A stretch of DNA of 64,000 nucleotides from Phenylobacterium sp. SCN 70-31 (GTDB lineage: Bacteria > Pseudomonadota > Alphaproteobacteria > Caulobacterales > Caulobacteraceae): positions 62,001 through 126,000 of the forward strand of contig NZ_MEEX01000005.1 of the NCBI RefSeq assembly GCF_001724605.1, given 5' to 3'. A program made the position numbers and the translations under genes. The notes below the pieces were generated by a model that did no database searches, was not told the DNA's origin, and worked only from the letters and a program-made list of their open reading frames with translations. Numbering within the stretch: the first letter of the stretch is position 1; each line of letters starts with the position of its first letter. Below are positions 18,293-27,692 of this stretch, in pieces.

Positions 18293-19686
18293 GGAACCTC
18301 GGCCACCGCCTCGGGCGGCACGCGACGGCGGGCGGCCAGTTGCTCGACGATGTCCTCGTGGACGCCCTTCTTCAGCGGGTACATCAGCATCGCGAGGCCG
18401 CCCAGGGCGAGGCCGGCCATCGGCAGGACGACCATGATGGCCTTGAGCCCGGCCAGGGTCTCGGGCGTCTGTTCCACGTTCGGGTGGAATCCCACGAGAT
18501 CCAGGCTCCAGCCGAAGATGCCGGCGCCCAGGCCCAGCGCCACCTTCAGGAAGAACTGGCCCAGGCCGAAGATGAAGGATTCGGCCCGCATCCCGGTCTT
18601 CCATTCCCCATATTCGACGGTGTCGGGCAGCATCGACCAGAACGTCATGGCCGCGCCCAGCGAACTGATCTGCATCGCCAGCAGAATGGCCATCATCAGC
18701 GGCGGGCTGCGGACGTCCATGAAGGCGAAGGCGGTCAGGCAGACGAGGCCCCAGAGGACGCAGACGAACCAGGCGGAGCGCTTGCTGATGAACTTGCTCG
18801 CGAAGATCCAGGCCGGGATGATGAGCAGGCCCGAGGCGGCGTTCAGCGAGAGCGCGATCCGGCCGCCTGCCTCGTCGTGCAGGTAGTACTTGAAGTAGTA
18901 GAGCACCGACTTGCCCACCGCCGTGGAACAGATCACCGCGGTGCAGATCGCCGCCATGACCGCCCAGAACGCGCGGTTGCTCCGTACGGCGCCCCAGTAC
19001 TGGCTCATCCGCATGGTCGGTTCGGCCGCGCCCGGATCTTCGGGCGGTTCCTTCGTGGTCAGATAGACGAACGGGAAGATCACCGTGGCGATCGTGGCGT
19101 AGACGGCCGCGGTCAGGGTGTACCCCCAGGCCGTGTCGCCGCCGCCCAGGTGGGCCGCCAGGGGCTGGGTGGTGGAGGCGATGGTCAGGCCGGCGAGCGT
19201 GGCGAAGATCATCCGGAAGCCGGCCAGGGTCGAACGTTCGGCCGAGCTGTCGGTGATGCGGGCGTTGAGCGACGTATAGGGGATCGACAGCGCGGTGTAG
19301 GCCACGCGGAAGATCAGGTGCGCCACCAGGATCCAGGCCACCAGCGCCACCCCTTCCAGCGGCGGCTTGTAGTAGAGCAGGACGAAGGCCAGCCCGAGCG
19401 GGACGCCGCCCCAGAGCACATAGGGCCGGTAGCGTCCCTGTTTGGTCCGCGTACGGTCGGCGACGGCGCCCATCACCGGGTCGATCGCACCATCGAAGAT
19501 CGAGGCGACCATGTAGATCAGACCGGCGGTGGCCGCAGAAAGCCCGACGACGTCGGTGTAGAAGAACAGCAGGTAGAGGGAGACGCTCTGCCAATAGAGG
19601 TTGCAGGCGAAGTCGCCCGACGTGAACGAGGCCTTGCGCGCCGGCGAGAGCCGGTGCCCGGGCGGCGGCGTGAAGATGAAGCTCAC
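18289..19686 (-). CDS. GPH-family sugar:cation symporter 2 (MelB-like MFS)
   Basis: A 465-residue paralogue of the symporter at 6630-7997, with twelve hydrophobic segments and the diagnostic A-D-R-T-R-T-K-Q-G-R-Y-R-P-Y loop. The N-terminal block N-L-Y-W-Q-S-V-S-L and several transmembrane segments are nearly identical between the two copies, pointing to duplication and divergence for related substrates. It is the third gene of the TBDR2-gntR-symporter unit and overlaps gntR by ATGA. The pairing suggests TBDR2 and this protein move the same molecule, or its product, across the two membranes. Confidence 0.93.
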   Translation of the reverse strand: MSFIFTPPPGHRLSPARKASFTSGDFACNLYWQSVSLYLLFFYTDVVGLSAATAGLIYMVASIFDGAIDPVMGAVADRTRTKQGRYRPYVLWGGVPLGLAFVLLYYKPPLEGVALVAWILVAHLIFRVAYTALSIPYTSLNARITDSSAERSTLAGFRMIFATLAGLTIASTTQPLAAHLGGGDTAWGYTLTAAVYATIATVIFPFVYLTTKEPPEDPGAAEPTMRMSQYWGAVRSNRAFWAVMAAICTAVICSTAVGKSVLYYFKYYLHDEAGGRIALSLNAASGLLIIPAWIFASKFISKRSAWFVCVLWGLVCLTAFAFMDVRSPPLMMAILLAMQISSLGAAMTFWSMLPDTVEYGEWKTGMRAESFIFGLGQFFLKVALGLGAGIFGWSLDLVGFHPNVEQTPETLAGLKAIMVVLPMAGLALGGLAMLMYPLKKGVHEDIVEQLAARRRVPPEAVAEVP

Positions 19687-20510
19687 CGGGCCTCCCCGCG
19701 GTTCAGGGCGCCGAGCGCCGCCCTGATGGAATCGTGCACGGGTGTCGTGGTCATGAAGAAGCTGTCGAGCAACTGATGGAGCCGTTTGGCGTCGCGGTCC
19801 ATGAGCGCATCGACGATGGCGCGGTGTTCGGCGTGATGGTCGCGGTGCCTGTCGCTCTCGAGGTCTGCATAGAGGTTGATGTACCGCTCGAGCCGGGCGC
19901 CGACGCTGGCGAACTGATCGAGGAGGATCGGGGACCGGCAGCCCTCCAGCAGGGCGCCGTGAAGGCTAATGTAGGCGATCTGCCACATCTCGCGCCGCTC
20001 GGGATCGCCGTCGGGCAGCACCTTGCGGACCCGTTGCGAGCGGTGGAGCTGCACGACCACCTGTTCCTCCCAGGCGTCGTCGCCGCGCTCGAACGCCATG
20101 CCCAGGGCCAGGCGATACAGACGCTGATAGATATCGGCCAGGTCGGCATGATCCGCCAGCGACGTCGGCGCCACGCGATAGCCCTTGAGGTGCTCGTGAA
20201 CCAGCAGCCCGCTGGTCGACAGGATCAGGATGGCTTCCCGGACGGGGCTCAGCCCGACGCCGTAGAACTGCGACAGACGCTCGACCTTCAGGCGCTCCCA
20301 CGGCCGGAACACGCCCCGCACGATGTCGCGTTGCAGCCAGTAGGCCGTCGCCTGACTGGGGTGGCGGCTGGGGTCCACCGGCGACGTCACGAGAGGATCG
20401 GAGAACTGCGAGACCGACACCAGCCGCGGAGCCGAAGCCGCCTCGTCTCCCGACGAAGGGCGGCGCGGGTCGGGCTGACCCGCGCCGGTTCGGGGAAGAA
20501 ACCAGGTCAC
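19683..20510 (-). CDS. GntR-family regulator with FCD ligand-binding domain
   Basis: A 275-residue FadR-type GntR regulator. The winged helix lies at about residues 52-115 (L-S-P-V-R-E-A-I-L is the recognition region) and an all-helical FCD domain at about 125-265 usually binds a carboxylate or sugar acid, often through a metal. The annotated start is a GTG 1 bp after the TBDR2 stop; about 45 weakly structured residues precede the DNA-binding domain, so an internal start is possible. Co-transcription with TBDR2 and GPH symporter 2 suggests it senses an intermediate of this pathway. The GATCA-N5-TGATC dyads at 22823 and 6469 are candidate operators. Confidence 0.88.
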   Translation of the reverse strand: MTWFLPRTGAGQPDPRRPSSGDEAASAPRLVSVSQFSDPLVTSPVDPSRHPSQATAYWLQRDIVRGVFRPWERLKVERLSQFYGVGLSPVREAILILSTSGLLVHEHLKGYRVAPTSLADHADLADIYQRLYRLALGMAFERGDDAWEEQVVVQLHRSQRVRKVLPDGDPERREMWQIAYISLHGALLEGCRSPILLDQFASVGARLERYINLYADLESDRHRDHHAEHRAIVDALMDRDAKRLHQLLDSFFMTTTPVHDSIRAALGALNRGEAR

Positions 20511-20511
20511 G

Positions 20512-22764
20512 TCAGAAGTCGAAGTCGAGGCCGACGCCCACCACCCGCTGACTCTCGTAGACCTGATACTGGCTGAGACTGCGCGCGTTGCCGAAAGGCG
20601 TAGAGAACATGGCCGCGCGGTAGTCCTGGTCGAACAGGTTCTTCGCGAACAGCGACGCCTTCCAGCGCCGGCTGGACGGGCCGACGCCGATCGACGCGTC
20701 GACCAGCATGTAGCCCTCCTGCTCGGTGCGGGGATTGTTCGGGAAGGCGATCAGCATCTTCGAGCGATAGCTGGCGTTGGCGTCGAGCGTGAGCCGCCAG
20801 TCGGTCGCGACCTCGGTGGCGTAGCGCACGGCGACGTTGCCCTGCCACATCGGCGAGAACGGCAGGCGTGCGCCGGTGAGATCCTGCTGCACCCCGCCGA
20901 TGCACCCTTCCGCTAGGGTCTGCCCGCCGAAGCACGGCGCGTTCGCGAACGATCCCCATTCGCTGTCCACATAGGCCGCCCCGGCCATGACGGCGAGATC
21001 GGCGTCGGCCAGCGGTCGCCACATCACCTCGAACTCGACGCCACGGGTCTTCGCCTCGCCGTTGGCGATGGGATAGGTGGCGGTCAGCGGGTCACGGCCG
21101 GCGGACTGGTAGTCCTTCACTTTCGACCAGAACGCCGTGGCGTTGGCGGTCAGCCGTATCGCGGGCCAACTCGTCCGCAGGCCGAGTTCGTAGGTGGTGG
21201 GTTTCTCGGGCCGCACATCGCGCAGGGTGCCCACTCCGATATTGGTGTCGTACCCGCCACCCTTGTACCCACGGGTCACCGTGGCGAAGGCCATGATGTC
21301 GTCGTTGACGTCGTACTGCGCGCCCAGCCGCCAGACGAAGGCGTCGTCGTCCTTGCCGGCGGTGGCGGAATCGCTCAGGCCCATCCGGGCGTCCTGGCGA
21401 TACTTTTCGGCGTCCACCTTCTCGTTCAACACCCGCGCGCCGGCGATCAGGCGCAGATCCTCGGAGATGTTGAAATTGGCCTGGCCGAAGGCGGCGATGT
21501 TGCGCGTCTCGGCGTCGATCACCGCCAGCCGGTAGAAAAACGGCAGCGGCACCGCCGGGAAGATCTGGGTCGAGGCCGAGTGGACGCCCGACTTGAAGAA
21601 ATAGACACCGGCCACGTAGTCGAGGAAGCCTCCCGTCGGCGAGGTTATGCGCAGTTCCTGGCTGACCTGGCTCTGCTTCAGGATGCCGAAGTTGATGTCC
21701 AGGAGGTTGGCCGGCGACGAGTCGGAATCGAGACCATCCTTCGTGAACCAGCGGCGATAGGCGCTGATGGAGGTCAGTGTGAACTCGCCCAGCTCGTAGT
21801 CCACCTGAACCGAGGTTCCGTACGAGCGGGACTTGGCGAAGACGTCGCCGTTCAGGTTCTGCTTGAAGTTGCCGGGACCTGCGACGATGCCCACCGCCGC
21901 CGCCGCCACCTCGGGCGCGCCGGGGACAGGTCCGACCTCGGCCGAGGTCCAGACGCAGCAATCGGCGTCGCGGCGGTAGTAGTCGGCGGTGGCCGTGACC
22001 AGAAGCCGGTCGTTCGGCTCCCACTCCAGCTTACCGCGCACGCCGCCGTCGTTGCGGTCGTTCAGCTTGCGACCGTCGAAGACGTTGTCGATGATCCCGT
22101 CACGCTTGTTGCGCCGGCCCGAGAGCGAGAACGCCAGAGTGTCGGTGATCGGCCCCGAGATGTAGGCGCTGAGCTTCCGCTCGTCGTCGGGCCAGGCCCA
22201 GCTCCCGCTCGCCCGGAACTCGAACGTCTTGGACGGGCGCCGCGTGACGATGTTGATGACGCCGGCCGAGGCGTTCTTGCCGAACAGGGTGCCCTGCGGC
22301 CCCCGCAGCACCTCGAGGCGCTCGATGTCCGGAAGGTCGGTCAGGGCCGACCCCGCCTGTCCGAGCACCACGCCGTCGAGCACGAAGGCCGTCGAACCCT
22401 CGATGGTCTCGGCCGCGAAGGTGGAGGTGCCGATGCCGCGGACGAAGAAGCCGAAGTTCCGCGGGCCGGCGGCGTTCAGGAAGGTGACGCTGGGCGCGAC
22501 CTTGCTGATGTCGGTGGCTTCGTTGAGGCGGAGCGCTTCCAGCGCCTCGCCTTGAATCACGGCGACCGACAGCGGGACGTCCTGGAGGTTCTCTTCGCGC
22601 TTCTGCGCGGTGACGGTGATTTCCGCCACCTCGTTGCCGGTGGAGTCCGCGGCCACGGCCGGCGCGCCGGCGGTCAGGGCCATCCCGGCGGCGGCCAGAA
22701 GCGCCGCGCGGCGAAACGCGACCTGCAGGATCGGGGCGGATTCGCCCTTGGACGCCAGCATCAT
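20512..22764 (-). CDS. TonB-dependent outer-membrane receptor (TBDR2)
   Basis: A 750-residue receptor and first gene of the TBDR2-gntR-GPH2 unit. The start was set at the ATG behind GGGAGGGAA (M-M-L-A-S-K-G); a longer reading starts 45 bp upstream. It has a signal peptide ending near A-V-A-A, a TonB-box-like region (E-I-T-V-T-A-Q-K-R-E-E-N) and a plug with V-L-R-G-P-Q-G-T-L-F-G-K-N. It closely resembles TBDR1 at 1269-3506 along its whole length, including the A-D-C-C-V-W-T motif and the L-D-[TS]-D-S-S-P segment. The two receptors probably bind chemically related ligands. Confidence 0.95.
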   Translation of the reverse strand: MMLASKGESAPILQVAFRRAALLAAAGMALTAGAPAVAADSTGNEVAEITVTAQKREENLQDVPLSVAVIQGEALEALRLNEATDISKVAPSVTFLNAAGPRNFGFFVRGIGTSTFAAETIEGSTAFVLDGVVLGQAGSALTDLPDIERLEVLRGPQGTLFGKNASAGVINIVTRRPSKTFEFRASGSWAWPDDERKLSAYISGPITDTLAFSLSGRRNKRDGIIDNVFDGRKLNDRNDGGVRGKLEWEPNDRLLVTATADYYRRDADCCVWTSAEVGPVPGAPEVAAAAVGIVAGPGNFKQNLNGDVFAKSRSYGTSVQVDYELGEFTLTSISAYRRWFTKDGLDSDSSPANLLDINFGILKQSQVSQELRITSPTGGFLDYVAGVYFFKSGVHSASTQIFPAVPLPFFYRLAVIDAETRNIAAFGQANFNISEDLRLIAGARVLNEKVDAEKYRQDARMGLSDSATAGKDDDAFVWRLGAQYDVNDDIMAFATVTRGYKGGGYDTNIGVGTLRDVRPEKPTTYELGLRTSWPAIRLTANATAFWSKVKDYQSAGRDPLTATYPIANGEAKTRGVEFEVMWRPLADADLAVMAGAAYVDSEWGSFANAPCFGGQTLAEGCIGGVQQDLTGARLPFSPMWQGNVAVRYATEVATDWRLTLDANASYRSKMLIAFPNNPRTEQEGYMLVDASIGVGPSSRRWKASLFAKNLFDQDYRAAMFSTPFGNARSLSQYQVYESQRVVGVGLDFDF

Positions 22765-22822
22765 CTTCGATTCCCTCCCGATAAGCGGCTCTATGATAAA
22801 TATGGCCACTGATGCCGAATTC

Positions 22823-22837
22823 GATCAAAAATTGATC
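22823..22837. promoter_or_regulatory. GATCA-N5-TGATC dyad upstream of TBDR2
   Basis: GATCAAAAATTGATC is a perfect inverted repeat 59 bp before the TBDR2 start, with the same half-sites and spacing as the dyad at 6469-6483. It overlaps a TTGA-N6-TCAA repeat (22832-22845). An operator for the downstream gntR product is inferred. Confidence 0.5.
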
Positions 22838-22935
22838 TGTGTCAATGATCCGATTGCGGAAGCTCCCGCGCGCGGCCCCTCTCGGGCGCCGCGTTTCACC
22901 CGACACCCGACGAGGGTATCGGCGCCGTCGGCATC

Positions 22936-25900
22936 ATGTGCATGATGGGCTTCGGCTCGATTCCCGGCGCTGGAGCGCAAGCGGCGTCGGGCCGGCGGGC
23001 CGCCTCCGGCCTCGCTCCCGCCCCACGCCGTCCCACCCGAAGCCCGGAGGGTCCCCTGTCGATCCGCGCCCTGCTCATCGCCAACCGCGGCGAGATCGCG
23101 ATCCGCGTCGCCCGCGCCGCCGCAGACCTGGGAATCCGCACGGTCGCCGTCTGGTCCGAGGACGACGCCTCGGCCCTGCATCGGCGCCGCACGGACGCCG
23201 ACGCGCCGCTGAAAGGTGTCGGGCCGGCCGCCTACCTCAACGCCGCCGCGCTCGTGGAGGCGGCCCGGCTGAGCGGATGCGATGCGATCCACCCCGGCTA
23301 TGGCTTCCTGTCCGAGAGCGCCGACTTCCAGAGGGCCTGTGCGGCCGCAGGTGTCGCCTTCGTCGGACCGGACGCAGAGGCCCTCGACCTCTTCGGCGAC
23401 AAGGCCCGCGCCCGCGCCTTCGCTGAGAGCCAGGGCGTGCCGGTGATCCCAGGCGTTGCGGGCGGCGCCGCACTGGACGAGATCCGGGCGTTCCAGACCA
23501 GCCTTCCGGCCGGACGGGGCATGATGATCAAGGCCGTCTCCGGCGGCGGCGGCCGGGGCATGCGGCTGGTGGCGGCGGGCGAGGACCCGGCCGAAGCCTA
23601 CGGCGCCTGCGAGCAGGAGGCCCGGATCGCGTTCGGCGACGCCCGCCTCTACGCCGAGGCCTATGTGGCGAGCGCGCGCCACATCGAGGTGCAGATCGCC
23701 GCCGACGGCGTCCGCGCCGTGGCGATCCACGACCGCGAGTGCTCCGTCCAGCGGCGACGCCAGAAGCTGATCGAGTTCGCCCCGGCCATCGGGCTTCCAG
23801 CCGCAGTGCGCGAGCAGCTCCAGGCCTGGTCCGTGCGCATGGCCGAGGCGGCGAAGCTGCGTGGGCTGGCCACGTTCGAGTTCCTGCTCGACGCCGTCGA
23901 CGGCCGCACCGCCGTCTTCATCGAGGCCAACGCCCGGCTGCAGGTCGAGCACACCGTCACCGAGGCCGTGACGGGACTCGACCTGGTTCAGGTCCAGCTC
24001 CGGTTGGCGGGCGGCGCCAGCCTCACCGAACTCGGCCTCGCAGACGGACCGCCCCCGGTCCGTGGCCATGCGGTTCAGCTGCGGGTCAATCTGGAACGGC
24101 TGGCGGCGGATGGCTCGGTCTCGCGCGCCGGCGCCGCCATCCGCCGCTATGAGCCGCCGGGCGGCCCCGGCGTGCGCGTGGACGACGCGGGTTTCGTCGG
24201 CTACCGGCCCAGTCCCGCCTTCGACAGCCTGATCGCCAAGGTCGTGGTCCACAGTCCTGCGGACGACATCGCCGTGACCCTGGCCAAGGCCGCGCGCGCC
24301 GCCACCGAGTTCCGGCTGGAGGGGGTGGAGAACAACCTGCCCCTGTTGCGCGCCATCCTGGAGGCGCCCGAGGTTGGAGCCGGGTCCGCCGACACCGGCT
24401 TCGTCGAGGCGCGGCTGCCCCAGCTTCTCGCCCGCGCCGAAGAGCTGACGCCCGAGGACACCGGCGTCGACGAGAGCGAACGCCAATGGGCTCGCGCGCC
24501 GGAAGGCGGCGTCAGCGTCGAAGCGCCGCTGCGCGGCACGCTCGTGGCGTTCGAGGTCGCCGTAGGAGATGTGGTCCGCGCCGGCCAGACCGTGGCCGTG
24601 CTGGAATCGATGAAGATGCAGCACGTGGTGGCCGCCGCCGCTTCGGGCGTCGTGCTGGAACTGCCGGTCGCCATCGGCGCCACCGTGGACGAGCACGAAC
24701 CCCTGGCCTTCCTCGCGCCCGACGGCGCCGGCCAGGCCGAGGCGGTCGTCGAAGCGATCGACCTGGACGCCCCGCGCCGCGATCTGGAAGAAGTGCGCGC
24801 CCGCCATGCGCTGATCTTCGACGCCGCCCGGCCCGACGCCGTCGAACGGCGGCACAAGTCCGGCGGCCGGACGGCGCGCGAGAACCTGGACGACCTGTTC
24901 GACCCGGGCACCTTCCGCGAATTCGCCGGGCTGGCCATCGCCGCCCAGCGCCGCCGGCGTACGATCGAGGACCTCCAGGCCCGCACGCCGGCCGACGGGA
25001 TCGTCACAGGCGTCGGCGAAGTGAACGGCGCGGATTTCGGCCCCGACGTCGCCCGCTGCGCGGCCCTGGCCTACGACTACACCGTCCTGGCCGGCACCCA
25101 GGGCCACTTCGGCCACAAGAAGACCGACCAGATCCTGGAGTTCGCCGAGCACTGGAAACTGCCCGTGATTTGGTACACCGAGGGTGGCGGCGGCCGGCCG
25201 GGCGACGTGGACGCCGGCGGCCTCTCGGCCTCGTCCCTCGACACGACCAGCTTCACCACCTGGGCCCGCATGTCCGGCGCGGCGCCCCGGATCGCGGTCA
25301 ACTTCGGGCGCTGCTTCGCCGGCAATGCGGTCTTCTTCGGCTGCGCCGACATCACCATCGCCACGCGCAATTCCAGCATCGGCCTGGGTGGGCCGGCGAT
25401 GATCGAGGGTGGCGGCCTGGGCGTCTTCGGTCCGGACGAAGTGGGACCGGCCCAGGTCCACTGGGAGAACGGCGCCCTGGACCTTCTGGTCGAGGACGAG
25501 GCCGAGGCCACCGTCGCGGCCAAGAGCCTGCTCGGCATGTTCCAGGGCCGGATCCACGATTGGAACTGCGCCGACCAGCGCCTCCTGCGCCATCTCGTGC
25601 CCGAGAACCGCGTGCGCGCCTACGACATCCGCCGCGTGATCCAGACGCTGGCCGACGAGGGCACGTTCGTCGAGCTGCGCGGCGGCTACGGCCGCGGCAT
25701 GATCACCGGCTTCCTCAGGATCGAGGGCCGTCCCTTCGGCCTGATCGCCAACGATCCGCACCACCTGGGCGGCGCCATCGACTCGGAAGGCGCCGAGAAG
25801 GGCGGCCGCTTCCTCCAGCTCTGCGACGGGTTCGGCGTCCCGATCGTGTCCCTCTGCGACACCCCGGGATTCATGGTCGGTCCGGACAGCGAGAAGACCG

Positions 25901-26325
25901 GCGCCATCCGGCGCGGCTCGCGACTGTTCGTCACCTCGGCCGCCCTCTCCGTCCCGCTGTTCGCGGTGGTGCTGCGCAAGGGCTACGGCCTGGGCGCCCA
26001 GGCCATGACCGGCGGCGACTTCTCGGCCGCGGCGTTTACGGTCGCCTGGCCGACGGCCGAGTTCGGTCCGATGGGGCTCGAGGGGGCCGTCCGCCTCGGC
26101 TACCGCAAGGAACTGGAGGCCGAGTCCGATCCCGCGGCGCGCCAGGCGCTGTTCGAGAAGCTGGTGGGACGCATGTATCAGGCCGGCAAGGCGATCTCGG
26201 TGGCTCAGGTCTGCGAGATCAACGCGGTGATCGATCCGTCCGAAACCCGCGACTGGCTGCTGAGGGGCCTGGCCGCGACCGGCGCACCTCGGCGGGCCGC
26301 CCGCAACTTCATCGACGTCTGGTAG
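22936..26325 (+). CDS. Single-chain biotin-dependent acyl-CoA carboxylase (BC-BCCP-CT fusion)
   Basis: A 1129-residue fusion that carboxylates an acyl-CoA using biotin, bicarbonate and ATP. Order: biotin carboxylase (about 41-490, with an A-N-R-G-E-I-A start, a G-G-G-G-R-G-M ATP loop, E-C-S-V-Q-R-R and R-L-Q-V-E-H); biotin carrier domain (about 525-600, biotinylated Lys560 in E-S-M-K-M); carboxyltransferase (about 610-1129). This resembles the single-chain long-chain acyl-CoA carboxylases rather than separate acetyl- or propionyl-CoA subunits. The listed ATG gives about 40 non-homologous residues. A CTG at 23056 behind GGAGG fits the conserved N-terminus better and may be the true start. The acyl substrate is unknown. 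The end is 3 bp from convergent dioxygenase 4. Confidence 0.93.
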   Translation: MCMMGFGSIPGAGAQAASGRRAASGLAPAPRRPTRSPEGPLSIRALLIANRGEIAIRVARAAADLGIRTVAVWSEDDASALHRRRTDADAPLKGVGPAAYLNAAALVEAARLSGCDAIHPGYGFLSESADFQRACAAAGVAFVGPDAEALDLFGDKARARAFAESQGVPVIPGVAGGAALDEIRAFQTSLPAGRGMMIKAVSGGGGRGMRLVAAGEDPAEAYGACEQEARIAFGDARLYAEAYVASARHIEVQIAADGVRAVAIHDRECSVQRRRQKLIEFAPAIGLPAAVREQLQAWSVRMAEAAKLRGLATFEFLLDAVDGRTAVFIEANARLQVEHTVTEAVTGLDLVQVQLRLAGGASLTELGLADGPPPVRGHAVQLRVNLERLAADGSVSRAGAAIRRYEPPGGPGVRVDDAGFVGYRPSPAFDSLIAKVVVHSPADDIAVTLAKAARAATEFRLEGVENNLPLLRAILEAPEVGAGSADTGFVEARLPQLLARAEELTPEDTGVDESERQWARAPEGGVSVEAPLRGTLVAFEVAVGDVVRAGQTVAVLESMKMQHVVAAAASGVVLELPVAIGATVDEHEPLAFLAPDGAGQAEAVVEAIDLDAPRRDLEEVRARHALIFDAARPDAVERRHKSGGRTARENLDDLFDPGTFREFAGLAIAAQRRRRTIEDLQARTPADGIVTGVGEVNGADFGPDVARCAALAYDYTVLAGTQGHFGHKKTDQILEFAEHWKLPVIWYTEGGGGRPGDVDAGGLSASSLDTTSFTTWARMSGAAPRIAVNFGRCFAGNAVFFGCADITIATRNSSIGLGGPAMIEGGGLGVFGPDEVGPAQVHWENGALDLLVEDEAEATVAAKSLLGMFQGRIHDWNCADQRLLRHLVPENRVRAYDIRRVIQTLADEGTFVELRGGYGRGMITGFLRIEGRPFGLIANDPHHLGGAIDSEGAEKGGRFLQLCDGFGVPIVSLCDTPGFMVGPDSEKTGAIRRGSRLFVTSAALSVPLFAVVLRKGYGLGAQAMTGGDFSAAAFTVAWPTAEFGPMGLEGAVRLGYRKELEAESDPAARQALFEKLVGRMYQAGKAISVAQVCEINAVIDPSETRDWLLRGLAATGAPRRAARNFIDVW

Positions 26326-26328
26326 GCG

Positions 26329-27387
26329 TCACCAGCCCACGAGGCGACGCTGATAGTCGTTCAGAACCGGCGGATCGGGTCTCCGGAAGCGTTCCGGGTT
26401 CGGTTCGGCCAGGATCTGTGGAAAGCGGTCGGCGTTGATGAACCGGTCGGTCCAGTTGGTGGTGGACGTCACGCGCTCGACGGCCTTCCTGCGCTTTTCG
26501 AGCACCTCGGGCGACGACAGGCGGCGCGGCATCATGCAGATCAGGCTGACGGCCCGCAGCAGGGCAGCCTCGGCCGCAGGCGCCTCAAGGCTCCCGCTGC
26601 TGCAATGGATGGTGCGCGAATCCCACAGCAGCAGATCGCCGGCCTCCAGGTGGCACATGATCGGCGGCGTTCCGGTCAGCAGCGGATCGTCGGCCGGAAA
26701 GCGGAAGTGATCCACCTCCAGCGGAACCCGCCCCAGGCGCTCGGGGTATGCCTCGGCGATCTTCTCGAACGTCCGGTGAGAGCCGGGGATAAGGACGTTT
26801 CCTCCGGTGGCGGGCGACGTCGGCAGCAGGCTAATCAGGCCCTGCACGCATTGCAGGCCGGGGCGTGTGATCGGATGCTGGTCGATGTGCAGCCAAGAGC
26901 CGCCGCGATTGGTGCGCCAGGCCTCGTTCAGCGCCCAAGGCCGCCAAAGGGCCATGCCGTCGAAACTGACCAGAAGGTCGTCGTCCTGCCAGATGGCCGC
27001 GAAGGCGGCCTTCACGGCAGGGACGCTGCGGATGAACCATTGAGCGGCGCAGTGGCCGATGCCATGTCCCGGCAGGATACCGCCGTGGACCGAGGTGGGC
27101 CAGCGGTCGTCGCCCCAGGTGGTCCAGTCGCTGCGGTCTATGCCGGTGCCGAGTTCCTCCAGGTAGTCCCAGGCGAGGTCCAGCCCGCGCGCCGCTTCCT
27201 GTGGAGACAAGGCGTTGGCGATGACGACGTAGCCGTGCTCTTGCAGGTAGGCCACGCTCTCGACGGAACCGGGGGCGAAGCGCTCCACATGCACATAGAC
27301 CGGCTCGATCACGCCCGGACCAGCGGGTTCGGCTGCGGCCGACCCGCGTGCATCATGGGCTCGCCGGACGTCTGCCTGCTCTGACAT
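26329..27387 (-). CDS. PhyH-family Fe(II)/2-oxoglutarate dioxygenase 4
   Basis: A 352-residue, longer member of the PhyH family, convergent with the acyl-CoA carboxylase. The iron triad is H167-x-D169 (W-L-H-I-D-Q-H-P) and distal H261 (T-I-H-C-S-S-G), with Arg278 for 2-oxoglutarate. An N-terminal extension of roughly 35 residues is low-complexity. It belongs to a different subgroup from dioxygenases 1-3. Next to the carboxylase a fatty-acyl type substrate is conceivable, but nothing in the protein proves it. Confidence 0.9.
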   Translation of the reverse strand: MSEQADVRRAHDARGSAAAEPAGPGVIEPVYVHVERFAPGSVESVAYLQEHGYVVIANALSPQEAARGLDLAWDYLEELGTGIDRSDWTTWGDDRWPTSVHGGILPGHGIGHCAAQWFIRSVPAVKAAFAAIWQDDDLLVSFDGMALWRPWALNEAWRTNRGGSWLHIDQHPITRPGLQCVQGLISLLPTSPATGGNVLIPGSHRTFEKIAEAYPERLGRVPLEVDHFRFPADDPLLTGTPPIMCHLEAGDLLLWDSRTIHCSSGSLEAPAAEAALLRAVSLICMMPRRLSSPEVLEKRRKAVERVTSTTNWTDRFINADRFPQILAEPNPERFRRPDPPVLNDYQRRLVGW

Positions 27388-27426
27388 TTGCCGCTCTCCC
27401 CTTCTGACGGTATCGCCGCGCGGCCT

Positions 27427-27576
27427 TCAGGCCATGAAGTCGACCAGCCACTGAAGGACAAGCGCAATGCCGGTGAGACCCGCCAAGGCGCATGCGAAAC
27501 AGACGGCGCCCTCCGCCAAAGTCTTGCGCTCGACCAGAGTCTTGCGCGGATGGAGGACAGGTTCCCGAAAGGCCAT
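27427..27576 (-). CDS. Small predicted membrane protein, 49 residues
   Basis: A short reading frame with a basic N-terminus (H-P-R-K-T-L-V-E-R-K) and one hydrophobic segment (about residues 23-45), as expected of a small inner-membrane protein. It starts at the ATG behind CTGGGAGAAG; a longer version starting at 27630 is less likely. It lies between dioxygenase 4 and tetR on the same strand. No family is recognised, and it could be a chance frame. Confidence 0.4.
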   Translation of the reverse strand: MAFREPVLHPRKTLVERKTLAEGAVCFACALAGLTGIALVLQWLVDFMA

Positions 27577-27692
27577 GGCGTCTTCTCCCAGCGCCGGGCC
27601 GCTCTCGAGGGCGTCCCGTTCGCAGAACAAGGATCATGCACCCTTCCCGGCAGCTTGGCCAGGGTTTCAAACGGACCCCCCGGAGCCTCGAA

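Noticed and set aside
22825-25764. 979-residue open frame on the minus strand opposite the acyl-CoA carboxylase
   Set aside because: Low-complexity Ala/Gly/Asp-rich shadow of a confident gene, with no recognisable domain.
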